A stretch of 64,000 nt of DNA from Clostridiaceae bacterium BRH_c20a (GCA_000961765.1 LADT01000053.1:1-64000), one strand, 5' to 3'; numbered from the stretch's first letter, positions 7,174 through 17,169 are shown. Notes: generated from the sequence alone by a model not told the origin. Made by a program: numbers and translations.

Positions 7174-10077
7174 TCATAACATATCTTCAACGGTTCCTAT
7201 CAGTTCATTCGCAATATTGATACTGTCCAACCTCATTATGCTTTCCTCAGAGCTGCCAAAGCTTAAAAGATTAATACTTCCATACCATATAATTCTCTGA
7301 TCAATAATCGCAAACTTCTGATGTATATTTGGTTTGAAAATAAGATTTGCACCTGATAATCGTATGGAATTAAGCATATCTAAAAAAGCAGACTTATCCT
7401 TTTCCTTATAATCCGTTTCTGGCCTTGTGACTATTGTGATCTTAGCCCCATTATTAATGCCGGAAGACAGGATATTGAGCATTTGATTTAGCCGCTTTTT
7501 TGTCATATATGGGCTTACTATAACAATATCTGATTTTGAGGATGAAATATCATTGCTGAATACAGTCATAAAATTATGGTTATCAAAAATAGCATTTGTA
7601 GATTCAAACGGCTTTCTGTCGCTTTTGGCTGAATACCCTATGGCCGCATATCCATTAAGCCTCTTATGATACATCCGCTCAAGTACCCCAACATGGACAT
7701 CCACATAATCATAAATCTGAACCTCATTCTTACTTTGATACAACCTGTGCAATCGTCCGGCATATTGCTGTACTGTTCCTTTCCACGCAATGGGCATTGC
7801 CAGAAACAATGTATCAAGTCTCGGTTCATCAAAACCTTCGCCTACAAATCTGCCTGTAGCAACGATAACAATATTCTCATTTGCCGGAATGTTTGATAGT
7901 TTTTCAAGCGCTGATCTTCTCTCATTCGCTGACATTCCGCCGATTAACTTAACAACATTCGGAAGCACCTCCGATAACTGATTTACGATTAATTCGACAT
8001 GGGCCGTCCTCTCAGTCAGAATAATAGGGTTGCGGCCTTCTTTTGCGCAGCTGATTACATCTTCTATGATTAACTGATTTCGGATTTGACTGGTGCTGAT
8101 TTCAGAATATATTTCACCTATGGACCATTCTTTTTCATCCTGACTGACAGGCTTTCTGAAAGGAGTGAAGCGAGGGATAATGTAGTGCTCAAAAGGTCTT
8201 TTTTCAGCTTGCTCTTTCGCGTCAACTTTGTATCGCACAGGCCCGCAATGCATAAATATAATGGGATGATGTCCATCCTGCCTCGCAGGAGTGGCCGTGA
8301 GACCGTAAACATATTTGGCTGAAACATTTTTTAGAATTTGTTCAAAGCTGAACGCAGGTACATGATGGCATTCGTCAACAATAACCATTCCATACTCCCT
8401 AACAACCCCGTTTACCTCGTCACCTTTTACCAATGACTGCATAACAGCAATATCAATAATGCCGCTTAGGTTTTTCTTACCACCGCCAAGCTGTCCAATA
8501 ATACTCCGAATCTTTTTCCAGCCCCGTTTTTTCACGGGTTCGTCAGGCAATACTTCATTTATCGTCAGGAATTGGTTCAGCCGTTCCTTCCACTGTTCTA
8601 ATAATTGTTGGGTGTGAACAAGCACAAGAGTGTTCATTTTTCTTTCGGATATAAGTTTCGCTCCTATAACTGTTTTCCCAAAAGCAGTAGTGGCCGATAA
8701 AACTCCATTATCGTGCCGAAGCATTGAATCTACCGCATCTATCTGTTCATCACGAAGTTCCCCGTTAAATTCAACCCTAACGGTTCTGCCTAAAGAGGTT
8801 TCATCCGCCCATTTTATATAGACTCTCGAAGTGCCGAACAAATTTACCAAATCAGGCTCGCATCCTCTTGGAAGGCACAAATAATCCGGTGTTTCATCTG
8901 ATAAAGAGATAATTCTTGGCTTATCATAAGTTGGCAATCTCATCGCCTGGGCCTTATAAAAATCAGGGTTTCTGAAAGTGGCCATACGCTTTAAGCTATT
9001 CAACGCTTTATTGGAAAAGCCATTTTTGTTAATGTACAGCATATTTGCTCTTGTAATATGAACTGTTTCCGGAATATCCGCCTTGAGTAGTTTACCATCC
9101 GGCCTTTCCCTCTCCCATGGTTTTATACCTTCATCTTCGCTTTGTCTTAAATCTCCCAGCTCGTTACCGCCGCCAAGCTGTGAGATATAAGCATCGATAT
9201 CTTCATCGCTCAGCATTCTCATATTGCTTAAAAAACTCCACTGGTCATCATATGGCTGAAAATCCTCGTCTATAAACACGCTGTTATTATTTTTTCGTGC
9301 ATTCGCTTGTAATGGCAATGCGATAAGATTTCCGAATCCCCCTTTGGGAAGCGTGTCCTGATTGGGAAACAGGCGATCATATGAGTTGAATTTAATCTCA
9401 TGTCTCTCGGACATTGCATTAGTCAAAAGCAATGTGCCGAATTTTCTTGCGTCAACAGCACTGATTCTGTCTTTAAAAAAGAACCATGCATGAGCGCCGT
9501 TCCCTGATTGAGATCGTTCGACTGCAATCGGTATATTCTTATTGATGCATATGTCTCTTAGTGTTTTAATATCCTTTTGCCAGCCCTCGCCATCAAAGTC
9601 CATAGCAAGAAAATAACAGGTTTCATCCGGCAGCATAGGATAGATGCCAAATATCGCCTTCCCCCTTAAATGAGCGTCAACTGCAAAAAAATCAACAATC
9701 GCATAATATTTTTTGTCACAGTCGGAACATTTAATTTTAGGCTTGCTGCAGATCCCCTTAACCCACTCATTCAGACAAACAGGGGAATATCCTGACTTAC
9801 CTGTCTTGTTCTGCCATCTTTTTGCATATACATCATTCCTACCTCTGAACAACGACATGAATTGGTTGATTTTTTCCTGAGGAGAACTGTTATTCGTTAC
9901 TTGCTTTGGTTCATTAAGCCGGTCAGATAGGTCTATTCCTTCTTGTAAATGAATTTCACTTTCGAATAATGGCAATGGTAATCCAAGCTGAATTCTGAAA
10001 TCTTCATTTTCAATCTTCAGCTTCTTATTTTCTTCTAATAATTTTTGGTATTTTCTATGAAGTTCTTCATATTCCAT
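7174..10077 (-). CDS. TOTE-type conflict protein: AEP primase, SF2 helicase and PLD nuclease
   Basis: 967 residues in four parts. Residues 1-30 are a coiled coil. Residues about 70-290 are an archaeo-eukaryotic primase-like domain with FLAMDFDGEG (metal-binding motif I, 156-165) and SGNGAHAWFF (motif II, 191-200), plus a possible zinc ligand set CSKPKIKCSDC. Residues about 430-800 are a superfamily 2 helicase with Walker A TTAFGKTVIG (463-472), DECH (568-571), TATPAR (594-599) and QQYAGRLHR (769-777). Residues about 845-967 are a PLD-type domain with IHQKFAIID (918-926) followed by the GSIN loop. This architecture is that of TOTE-type conflict systems, presumed to act against invading nucleic acids. 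All active-site motifs are present and the frame is unbroken. Confidence 0.85.
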   Translation of the reverse strand: MEYEELHRKYQKLLEENKKLKIENEDFRIQLGLPLPLFESEIHLQEGIDLSDRLNEPKQVTNNSSPQEKINQFMSLFRGRNDVYAKRWQNKTGKSGYSPVCLNEWVKGICSKPKIKCSDCDKKYYAIVDFFAVDAHLRGKAIFGIYPMLPDETCYFLAMDFDGEGWQKDIKTLRDICINKNIPIAVERSQSGNGAHAWFFFKDRISAVDARKFGTLLLTNAMSERHEIKFNSYDRLFPNQDTLPKGGFGNLIALPLQANARKNNNSVFIDEDFQPYDDQWSFLSNMRMLSDEDIDAYISQLGGGNELGDLRQSEDEGIKPWERERPDGKLLKADIPETVHITRANMLYINKNGFSNKALNSLKRMATFRNPDFYKAQAMRLPTYDKPRIISLSDETPDYLCLPRGCEPDLVNLFGTSRVYIKWADETSLGRTVRVEFNGELRDEQIDAVDSMLRHDNGVLSATTAFGKTVIGAKLISERKMNTLVLVHTQQLLEQWKERLNQFLTINEVLPDEPVKKRGWKKIRSIIGQLGGGKKNLSGIIDIAVMQSLVKGDEVNGVVREYGMVIVDECHHVPAFSFEQILKNVSAKYVYGLTATPARQDGHHPIIFMHCGPVRYKVDAKEQAEKRPFEHYIIPRFTPFRKPVSQDEKEWSIGEIYSEISTSQIRNQLIIEDVISCAKEGRNPIILTERTAHVELIVNQLSEVLPNVVKLIGGMSANERRSALEKLSNIPANENIVIVATGRFVGEGFDEPRLDTLFLAMPIAWKGTVQQYAGRLHRLYQSKNEVQIYDYVDVHVGVLERMYHKRLNGYAAIGYSAKSDRKPFESTNAIFDNHNFMTVFSNDISSSKSDIVIVSPYMTKKRLNQMLNILSSGINNGAKITIVTRPETDYKEKDKSAFLDMLNSIRLSGANLIFKPNIHQKFAIIDQRIIWYGSINLLSFGSSEESIMRLDSINIANELIGTVEDML

Positions 10078-10197
10078 ACTTTATTCTACCATATCCGTCG
10101 CAACGACCAATTTGGATTAGTCAATAAATAAACCCTTTGCTGTCTTTTCTGGTTCGAATTCATTTCAAAATATACCAACTAAAAGACACTGCATAGC

Positions 10198-10222
10198 ATA
10201 AAACAAGCCTCTCAGCTTGTTT
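10198..10222 (-). terminator. Terminator after recombinase 1
   Basis: On the minus strand CAAGC-TGAGAG-GCTTG is followed by TTTT. The same hairpin, nearly identical, follows recombinase 2 at 18597, showing the two elements share their 3' flank. Confidence 0.7.
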
Positions 10223-10307
10223 CTTCTGCGTTGGGATTTACCCCCGTCAATCTTTGCCGGAGGCTTCAAACTCCATTCTTATTGACAATTATTAGTATAT
10301 CATAGGT

Positions 10308-11561
10308 TCATTCCTTCTGGAATGACCTTTTCTCCTGAAACCCATTCGTGCGGAAAATCAGAATAAAAGTATCAAAAATCCGGATTCTATCAACTTCATT
10401 TCTGACTATAACTTCATTATAAGCTCCGTGGCAAATAGCCGCGCCCAGAGTATCCCGTACCCAACCTTCATCTAATGTTGGGGAATGGGGGCATGCCTCT
10501 TTTCCTCTCTCAATCCGGGTCGCACAACGCCAGACAACCTTGCCCCGTTCAGTCCTTCTACGATAAGACGCTCCGCAATCTCCGCACACAAGCAAATTCC
10601 CCAGAAGATATTTACCGCTATATTTGCTTCCGCTGATTTCTGCTGTGCCATCCTCGTTACTGACAAGCCTTGAACGCTTGGCCATTTCCTCTTGTACCTT
10701 ATCAAATAATTCAGCAGAGACAATAGCTGGATGGCTGTCTTTCACATAATACTGATTTCGCTGTCCGATATTTTTGCTTTTCTTTCCGGTCATAAAATCC
10801 TCAGTAAAGGTCTTTTGAAGCATTGTATCGACCTTGTATTTTTCGTTGGTCAACATCCTCTGGATCGTTTTTGTATCCCAAATCTCCTTGCCCGTTACAG
10901 TCCTAATTCCTTGGGCTCCCAGATAATCCTTAATTTGTCCCAACGTCAGGCCTTGTAAATATAAGTCAAATATCTTTCTTACCACCTCTGCTTGTTCCGG
11001 CACAATGACAATATCACCGTCGACGCAAGTGTATCCCATGAAATTCTTATTCTTCGCAAAGATATCGCCCTTTTCAAACTTGCGCTCAATTCCCCATTTA
11101 ATGTTCTCACTGATATTACGACTCTCGTCCTGCGCTAGCATACCCCTCAGCGTAATCTCAAATTCTTTATCAGCTTCGATTGAATCCAGCTTCTCATTTT
11201 CAAAATGCATATTGATTCCTCGCTCTCTTAAAAATCTACTCATTTTTAAAACCTCCAGAGTATCCCTTGATACTCTGCTGATTGACTTGGTGATGATGTA
11301 ATCAATTTTGCCTTTCGCCGCTTTTTTGAGCAGCTTGTCCAAACTTTTTCTACCGCTTCGGCGAAGCCCGCTTTCAATATCATAATAAACACCGGCAAAA
11401 ATCCAGTTGGGATGGCTTTTTATCATCTTCGTGTATGCACTTATCTGAATCTCAAGGCTGCGTAGTTGTTCCGGACCAGAGGTGCTGACCCGGCAGTAAG
11501 CGGCAACCCTAAGCTTTTTATTCTCTTTCAGTTTAGCAGGTATAATCCTTACATTTTTCAT
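10308..11561 (-). CDS. Serine recombinase 1 (intact, large-serine-recombinase type)
   Basis: 417 residues. The resolvase-type catalytic domain spans about 17-150, with AAYCRVSTSG (nucleophile Ser26), DIESG and SRVSRD (95-100). The recombinase domain spans about 165-290 (KNFMGYTC, then VVRKIFDLYLQGLT and TIQRMLTNEKYK). A zinc ribbon spans about 318-360 (Cys 326, 329, 346 and 357). The protein is short for the large serine class, with little coiled coil after the ribbon. Such enzymes integrate and excise DNA at short attP/attB sites. It is the only one of three paralogs here without a frameshift. It sits just downstream of repeat C and its terminator, the position expected for an integrase next to its attachment site. 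Confidence 0.9.
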   Translation of the reverse strand: MKNVRIIPAKLKENKKLRVAAYCRVSTSGPEQLRSLEIQISAYTKMIKSHPNWIFAGVYYDIESGLRRSGRKSLDKLLKKAAKGKIDYIITKSISRVSRDTLEVLKMSRFLRERGINMHFENEKLDSIEADKEFEITLRGMLAQDESRNISENIKWGIERKFEKGDIFAKNKNFMGYTCVDGDIVIVPEQAEVVRKIFDLYLQGLTLGQIKDYLGAQGIRTVTGKEIWDTKTIQRMLTNEKYKVDTMLQKTFTEDFMTGKKSKNIGQRNQYYVKDSHPAIVSAELFDKVQEEMAKRSRLVSNEDGTAEISGSKYSGKYLLGNLLVCGDCGASYRRRTERGKVVWRCATRIERGKEACPHSPTLDEGWVRDTLGAAICHGAYNEVIVRNEVDRIRIFDTFILIFRTNGFQEKRSFQKE

Positions 11562-11605
11562 TATCCTTCACATCTATATAAAATGAGACACCCATTAACA
11601 TTCTA

Positions 11606-11641
11606 CCAAAAAGAAAAGACGTGAGGGAATTCACTCACGCC
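11606..11641 (-). terminator. rlmD-type terminator between repeat C and recombinase 1
   Basis: The minus strand has GGCGTGAGTGAATTCCCTC then ACGTC and T-rich sequence. Stem and spacing match the terminator behind the real rlmD at 28026-28060, so it seems to have travelled with the gene tail. Confidence 0.7.
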
Positions 11642-11688
11642 AAAGCATATTTGTTACCATCATCCCGTTAAGCCTTGTAACGTCAGCG

Positions 11689-11775
11689 TTACAGCCGTTG
11701 CAACAGGATTACGGCTTCCACATGCCTTGAGGAGATAATAAGTATGTCGTAACACTCTGGTATCCCCTTGGCGGA
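11689..11775 (-). repeat. att-like repeat, copy C
   Basis: Minus-strand reading is SAKGIPECYD, then ISSRHVEA and the tail VILLQRL with a stop, the same tail type as the real rlmD end. It is followed leftward by a terminator and recombinase 1, so it would be the recombinase-proximal junction of that element. The first half carries a few substitutions relative to copies A, B and E. Confidence 0.75.
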
Positions 11776-11891
11776 CATTTCTGAAAACATTAAAGTAAAT
11801 AATAATATATCATCTGGGTGCAATAACTATATCCTTCTTGCCTTAATGAAAAGTAACTTAGACATTATTTAGTGACAATTCTCCAGTTGGT

Positions 11892-13160
11892 TTATAAGGT
11901 TAGTGAATCAATAGCGTTTATTATCCCGGAGATAATCTCATGCTGTCGCTTGTCTTCAAGATAAATATGAAAACGAATCATCTCATCCAGTTTATTAGAC
12001 ATCAAGCTCCTGTCCTTATCAGTTAGGTGGACTCTCAATATTCTGATACATCTTGCCGGGAGACGTTGGCATATAAACTCTATGTATTTGCTCTGTTGCT
12101 CATCCCATCCATATATACCTTTCTTATCGTCGATGAAACTTTTTATTTTATTAACGATAGCCATATATAACATGCGTTTTGAAATACGCTTTTTGTCTTC
12201 ACCTATAGCCGATGTATTTGAAATCAGACCAATGAGAAATGCAACGTCTTTTAACGTTTTAACCTTACCAGTATTACTAATTTGATAAATAAACTCATCC
12301 TGAAACTCGCTGCTTACAAGATTACGTGCAAAAGTAATGGGATAAATAGTTTGGTGTACTAACAAGAAATTGGTAAGTAAGGCTACCTGCGTCCGCTTAT
12401 CGCAGTTCTCCAGAAATGTATAGCACTCGTTAATCGATATTTTCAATGTTCTATTAACGCTTCTAATATTCTTACCGTGATAGCCTCCGAGCGTTTCAGA
12501 CCTCTTAATATAATCAATGTCGTTAATGCATCTTGATATTGAGCGGGTTATAAAGAGTAAACCTATATTTTGCTTTAGTTCATCTTCATCCAGAAGTAGT
12601 TTGTCGATTAATTCCTTAGACGGCTCGATACTAAGGTGATAACTCGTTATATTCAATAGTATAAGCTTTGTTTTATCCATTAAAGCCAACTTTTCGAATT
12701 TCTGCGAATCAGCCAGGCTAAGAACTTTGGCCGCTTGGAAGAGTTCGATGTAGTCCCAATAATTAAAATCAACAAAGCGTAATATATAATCGTATTTATT
12801 TTCGAATAGAGAATCAGTTAGGTTTACTTTTATAGACAGGAGCTCAGAATCACTGGCTAAAAGAGTATATAAACCTCCATACAAGTGACCAACAAGCCCG
12901 TGTAGCACAACAGCTTCTTTCACTTCCGAAACGCTGTCAAGATTACGTCTCAATACGGCCATAATAACGATTACTGTGGCAATATTCTTGTCCTTGCCAG
13001 GAAGAGGAGATATATAATTGCGCAGTTCACGGATTACCGTAGCAGAACTCTTATTATGTAAAATACTATTGATTTTCTGTTTGGCATCCAGCCGCTTCAA
13101 CCGTTCATTTAAGTGATCGTCAAGAACCTGACTCAAGGCTCTGACAGTATTTTTATCCAA
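11892..13160 (-). CDS. Unknown all-helical protein, partner of the PLD-like gene
   Basis: 422 residues that I do not recognise. It is predicted almost entirely helical, with no transmembrane segment, signal peptide, or nucleotide-binding or nuclease motif. It begins three bases after the stop of the upstream PLD-like gene, so the two are very likely translated together and act as a pair. There is no other gene in this cassette, which is bounded by repeats C and D. A role as regulatory or sensor subunit of a two-gene conflict system is an inference from context only. Confidence 0.75.
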   Translation of the reverse strand: MDKNTVRALSQVLDDHLNERLKRLDAKQKINSILHNKSSATVIRELRNYISPLPGKDKNIATVIVIMAVLRRNLDSVSEVKEAVVLHGLVGHLYGGLYTLLASDSELLSIKVNLTDSLFENKYDYILRFVDFNYWDYIELFQAAKVLSLADSQKFEKLALMDKTKLILLNITSYHLSIEPSKELIDKLLLDEDELKQNIGLLFITRSISRCINDIDYIKRSETLGGYHGKNIRSVNRTLKISINECYTFLENCDKRTQVALLTNFLLVHQTIYPITFARNLVSSEFQDEFIYQISNTGKVKTLKDVAFLIGLISNTSAIGEDKKRISKRMLYMAIVNKIKSFIDDKKGIYGWDEQQSKYIEFICQRLPARCIRILRVHLTDKDRSLMSNKLDEMIRFHIYLEDKRQHEIISGIINAIDSLTL

Positions 13161-13163
13161 CAG

Positions 13164-14558
13164 CTATACCTCCACATCCTTTAGCAGATTGTTACTATCA
13201 AGCGTCCATGATTCAAGCTCGCCGCATATTGTCTGCGAAGCATTATGGCTGAGCTTAAAAATGCAATAATAATGATCTCCGAGGGAGTTAAATGACGTCC
13301 CTATGGCCAGTCCAGAATGGATTTTGCCTGTTTCCGTCAGTACGAACCTGTCATGTATTGGAGACTTCGTTTGATAAAAATGTATTCCAAGCGCTTTGCG
13401 CGTTCTCAATATCATACTTAGTTCGGCATCTCTCTCAATTTCTTTTTTCAATGCCTCTAAATCAAGTGCGTTATTTGGGCCTTTGCTATAAAAGATGACA
13501 TTTTTCGATTGCGCCCGACAATTCGCGAGAATACGAATCCAGTCTAACATTCCTTTAATGCCATTGACATCGGTAAAATACGAATCGAAAATCCATATTG
13601 TGTCGGAAGCGGTCTGCATTACACTTCCTATCAAATCTATAGCCTTTTGAAGCTCGCCAGGCTTCATAAATGTTACCTGATCATCTGGTTTTTCGGCATT
13701 CAACCGCTTCTTTATTTCGGAGGCGGAGGCATTCATCATCTCTTCATATTCGTCTGGGGGATCGCCGATAGTTGATACATGACCGCTACCATTGTGTTCA
13801 AATGCATAACTATCAGCTATTTTGCTAAGTCTAATTCTTTTTTTCGGATTTTTAAGCTGCATATTGATTTGCATTCGCCTTATATATGAAAGATCCTTTC
13901 TATAATAGACCAACTCATCATCAAAAAAGATTTCTATATCATGATAAGTCCATGGCTTGTCGGACTTGATTTCCGTTTCCTCGGTTTCATGATCAATCCG
14001 AACAATTTTCGTCGATACTATGACGTCATTTTTCTTAAACCGAACGATAACAGTTGATCCAACTGGAAGACTTTCAACAATAATACCTTCTGCTTTATTC
14101 GCACGGTAATTGCGAGCGTAACTCCTATAAATAAGAACATCACCGTAAAGCATTGGGTTCTTTTCAATGTCAAGACCTGTGTATTTTTTTATAAACTCGT
14201 TAATATAAATCAGCTTATCAACAGGAATGCCGAGAAAATATCTGTCTCCTGAAAACCTGAAAAGCCTCGATGGTTTATTAGAGTACTCGTAATGAACCAT
14301 ATATGCGCAAGCGTCATCACTATATGGGTTTTTCGTTGAGTCAGGAGTTAATAATCCCTCTTCCTTTATCGACCAATCGGCGATATTGTCTATCTCATCG
14401 TCTGAAACCAGTGTTTCGGTAAAAACCAGATTATATGACCCGACCTTTTCAACTATTTTCAAGCGCCGTTCTTTGATTTCGTCGTCAAAACCCAGGTGAT
14501 AAACTGTCAATAATGCCTGTCCACCATATATAATTCTATCGCAGATCATATAATACAC
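13164..14558 (-). CDS. Unknown protein with C-terminal PLD-like domain
   Basis: 464 residues. The start may be the GTG at 14558 or, three codons in, the ATG at 14549, which is better spaced from GGGAG. The N-terminal 270 residues are an unrecognised mixed alpha/beta region. From about 315 the layout is PLD-like: TIWIFDSYF (hydrophobic strand with Asp), a helix, VIFYSKG, then SPIHDRFVLTETG (His402) and GTSFNSLG (420-427). The usual HxK is HDR here, so the lysine is absent. A nuclease or NTP-sensing role is possible. I considered the VPA1262-type paired families but cannot confirm them. It forms an operon with the helical partner downstream. Confidence 0.75.
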   Translation of the reverse strand: MYYMICDRIIYGGQALLTVYHLGFDDEIKERRLKIVEKVGSYNLVFTETLVSDDEIDNIADWSIKEEGLLTPDSTKNPYSDDACAYMVHYEYSNKPSRLFRFSGDRYFLGIPVDKLIYINEFIKKYTGLDIEKNPMLYGDVLIYRSYARNYRANKAEGIIVESLPVGSTVIVRFKKNDVIVSTKIVRIDHETEETEIKSDKPWTYHDIEIFFDDELVYYRKDLSYIRRMQINMQLKNPKKRIRLSKIADSYAFEHNGSGHVSTIGDPPDEYEEMMNASASEIKKRLNAEKPDDQVTFMKPGELQKAIDLIGSVMQTASDTIWIFDSYFTDVNGIKGMLDWIRILANCRAQSKNVIFYSKGPNNALDLEALKKEIERDAELSMILRTRKALGIHFYQTKSPIHDRFVLTETGKIHSGLAIGTSFNSLGDHYYCIFKLSHNASQTICGELESWTLDSNNLLKDVEV

Positions 14559-14654
14559 ACACTCCCATGCATAACTTGCAGACTTGTTCGAAATAGTCCA
14601 TATACTACATTTTGTTCAATACCTATTAACTCTTGAAATCACCGATTGTTTCGT

Positions 14655-14735
14655 TCTGCAACAGGATTATGGATTTCACATGGCCTTCAGGATAACAAAA
14701 AGGTGTCATGCCAATCTGGTATCCCCTTAATGACA
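14655..14735 (-). repeat. att-like repeat, copy D (degenerate)
   Basis: Minus-strand bases give VIKGIPDW and, after one indel, the remains of the SSRHVE segment, then a well preserved ATAATCCTGTTGCAG tail start. It lies between the PLD-like two-gene cassette and the DUF4238/OLD-like cassette. Substitutions and an indel mark it as old. Confidence 0.65.
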
Positions 14736-14803
14736 GGTTATATTTCCAATGGTCGAATTTGTCACTTAAAGTTTTCAATTTCATTTTTTTCCCGTTTAGC
14801 AAT

Positions 14804-15823
14804 CTATCTTAGTTTAGCTTCCGCTTCCATTTGTTCTTCATGCCAACCAGCTATTATGCCCTTTTCCCTTTCAAAAAGAGCTGCATCAACCCTTCTGGGA
14901 TTAATAGCAAGCATTCCTTTTTGTGGTTCGATTGCATATACATAGCGATGAGCATGCTCAATAATAATTTTACGAAAAAAATTACTCCAATGCTCTGAAT
15001 AATCCAATTGTTTGCTAGACATGTTACTGCCAATTTGAGTTATCAGTAAGAGCTTGGGCGAAATTGGCATAATAATATTTCCGTTTTTCTTGCCCCATCC
15101 CCCCTTGAAATCATATTCACGCTCATTATTGTAGTTTAAGCATATTACGGGGTCATCGGAGGTCGGAAATGATATACCATCTATGGCGTGAATAACGTGC
15201 CATTGGTGTTTTTCCAGAGCACTTACCGTCTTTGTAAGCAGGTGCTTCAATGCAAATAGATACATTCCTTTACCTACCAGTGAATCAACTTTCACCTGGC
15301 ACATATCTTTATTAACCGATACTTTGATTGGTAACAGTTTTGCTTCTTCAGATATTTGCGGTTGGTTGCTAATTATCTGAGGATTTGCTTCTAATTGTTT
15401 CGATGCTTTTTGCAAAACGTCTTCAACTATTTGGGGCATTTCTGTGCGCCACCGTGCCATCAAATCATTAAGACGTGCGGGTGTTCTTAAATATTGAGCC
15501 CCAACAAAACGGGAAAGCTTTATTGATCCATCTTCATCCAAATTATGACCCTTTAATATATTATCAAAAACCATTTTTACGGGTGATTCAAATTCTCTGT
15601 CAAACCATTTTTCAAAATCATCGATTTCCTTTTTCCCCTCATTTCGTGTGTAAAAATCATCCCAAACGGCGGTTGATTTTATTTTTCTACGATTCCAATA
15701 AGGGATTCTAGAATCAGGGACAAGCAAACTGTAAGCAAAAATGCTAATACCGTCTTGACTCCAATTTTTAAGGTAAAACTGCGGAATATAATGATTATTG
15801 TGAGCAGTTTGATTTGTTGACAA
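14804..15823 (-). CDS. DUF4238 domain-containing protein
   Basis: About 339 residues starting at a TTG seven bases from a perfect GGAGGT site. The earlier in-frame ATG at 15850 would place this site inside the gene. The N-terminus HNNHYIPQFYLKNWSQDG is the DUF4238 signature. A helical middle contains RFVGAQYLRTPARLNDL, and the C-terminal part has DPVICLNY followed by PISPKLLLITQ. The function of DUF4238 is unknown, but such proteins are frequent on mobile islands. It is the last gene of the recombinase-2 cassette, ending next to repeat D, and is separated from the OLD-like gene by about 95 bases. Confidence 0.8.
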   Translation of the reverse strand: MSTNQTAHNNHYIPQFYLKNWSQDGISIFAYSLLVPDSRIPYWNRRKIKSTAVWDDFYTRNEGKKEIDDFEKWFDREFESPVKMVFDNILKGHNLDEDGSIKLSRFVGAQYLRTPARLNDLMARWRTEMPQIVEDVLQKASKQLEANPQIISNQPQISEEAKLLPIKVSVNKDMCQVKVDSLVGKGMYLFALKHLLTKTVSALEKHQWHVIHAIDGISFPTSDDPVICLNYNNEREYDFKGGWGKKNGNIIMPISPKLLLITQIGSNMSSKQLDYSEHWSNFFRKIIIEHAHRYVYAIEPQKGMLAINPRRVDAALFEREKGIIAGWHEEQMEAEAKLR

Positions 15824-15918
15824 AATAACACCTCCGAACACAAGAATCAAATTAAGACGACTTTATCCGCAGTTTAGAGTTTCACAGTCTACTAGTGGGA
15901 TCTTCGCGGCGAATTATA

Positions 15919-17169
15919 TTATATAAATTCAAAATTTCCCGTTTGTCTGCCCAAAATATGTCTTTTCAGTTGTTCTTTATTGATTTCATCCCTGAAAAAA
16001 ACGAATGCAGCTAAGGATTTAAGCCACCCTTTATTTCTATCTTTCACTGCATTTGACATCCCCAAATCTGTGCCAATTTGACTAATATTGATATTATAGA
16101 ATCCCTCTAAATCAGGTGTATGTATAACAAGCTTTATTTCATTCTTTTCTTTATATAATTTGAGTAAATGTGTTATCGCAAATGGATGTTTTAATGGTGA
16201 CCCTTCTCCAGGTAACAAATTGTCTTCATCAATGATTACAATAATTTCTTTCTTGAATTTTAAAAATATTTTTACAAAAAAAGGGATAAAAGTTTTACCA
16301 TTTGGGTTAAAAATTTCTAAAGAGTTTTCAAATTCATTTTTCATTGATGATAACGCCACTATATCTGAGGCTCCTTCAGAAATGATAATTTTATTATAAA
16401 ATAAACATCTATAAAACTCCTCACTTTGTAAGTTCTGTTCTATAAAATTATCAAAAGCAAACTGATTATTTGTTAAGTTTAATTTGTACTGAATTGATGC
16501 ATCGGTCTGGAGATTCTCTTCCTCTCTAATTTTCTCTATTTCAGCAGATGCCTCGCAATAAAGCCCCTTAACCTCATCCGTTAATACATGAAATTGAGAA
16601 TGTGCATTAAAGAATATAATATCTTCTAATCTAACTTTCAAAATATTGAGCAATCTCGAATTATGAGTGGCAACTCTCACTACAAAATCATTCTCAATTA
16701 ATACTTTAAAAAATTCGGCTATAACTTTAAGAAACTCTTCATCTAAGAAATTCTCGGGTTCATCAAAGTAAATAATCTTAATATTATTCAAATTGTAACT
16801 AGTGAAAATCTCCATCATATTATAGAGTTTTTCCTGCCCCTTAGATTTCTTCTTAAATAGACTCAGCTTTTTCATAATGTCCTTACAGAATAAGATTATG
16901 TTGCTTACCTTTTCGGAAACATTCTCTTCTTCCACTACTTTTCTTGATTGTCCACGTGAGCCTTCGTCTAAATAACTATACGACATATTATCGAAATCGA
17001 TTGTCACTTTATTCAAATGTCTTGGGATAATGGGCATCCCATCCTCAGCAATCAAAATTGCCCTTTGCTCTTGCTCTTTTAACGCCTTATTTAGGGCATA
17101 AGTTTTCCCGGACCCATTCACCCCAACAAGAAAATTTAATGGCTTTGGAAAATCGTTTATTAAGCTCAT
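15919..17169 (-). CDS. OLD-like ATPase with TOPRIM nuclease-like domain
   Basis: 416 residues. ABC-type ATPase part: Walker A GVNGSGKT (16-23), a K-S-K-G-Q-E segment near 107-112 in the signature position, Walker B IIYFDEPE (132-139) and the switch His in VATHNSRLL (166-174). A TOPRIM-like part follows: IIISEGASDIVAL (Glu265) and IIVIIDEDN (Asp314 and Asp316 region). This order is that of OLD-family nucleases such as GajA-type defence proteins, here in a compact form. The start overlaps the preceding gene by 4 bases (ATGA type), so it is coupled to it. A nucleic-acid cleaving effector is likely by family; what triggers it is unknown. Confidence 0.75.
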   Translation of the reverse strand: MSLINDFPKPLNFLVGVNGSGKTYALNKALKEQEQRAILIAEDGMPIIPRHLNKVTIDFDNMSYSYLDEGSRGQSRKVVEEENVSEKVSNIILFCKDIMKKLSLFKKKSKGQEKLYNMMEIFTSYNLNNIKIIYFDEPENFLDEEFLKVIAEFFKVLIENDFVVRVATHNSRLLNILKVRLEDIIFFNAHSQFHVLTDEVKGLYCEASAEIEKIREEENLQTDASIQYKLNLTNNQFAFDNFIEQNLQSEEFYRCLFYNKIIISEGASDIVALSSMKNEFENSLEIFNPNGKTFIPFFVKIFLKFKKEIIVIIDEDNLLPGEGSPLKHPFAITHLLKLYKEKNEIKLVIHTPDLEGFYNINISQIGTDLGMSNAVKDRNKGWLKSLAAFVFFRDEINKEQLKRHILGRQTGNFEFI

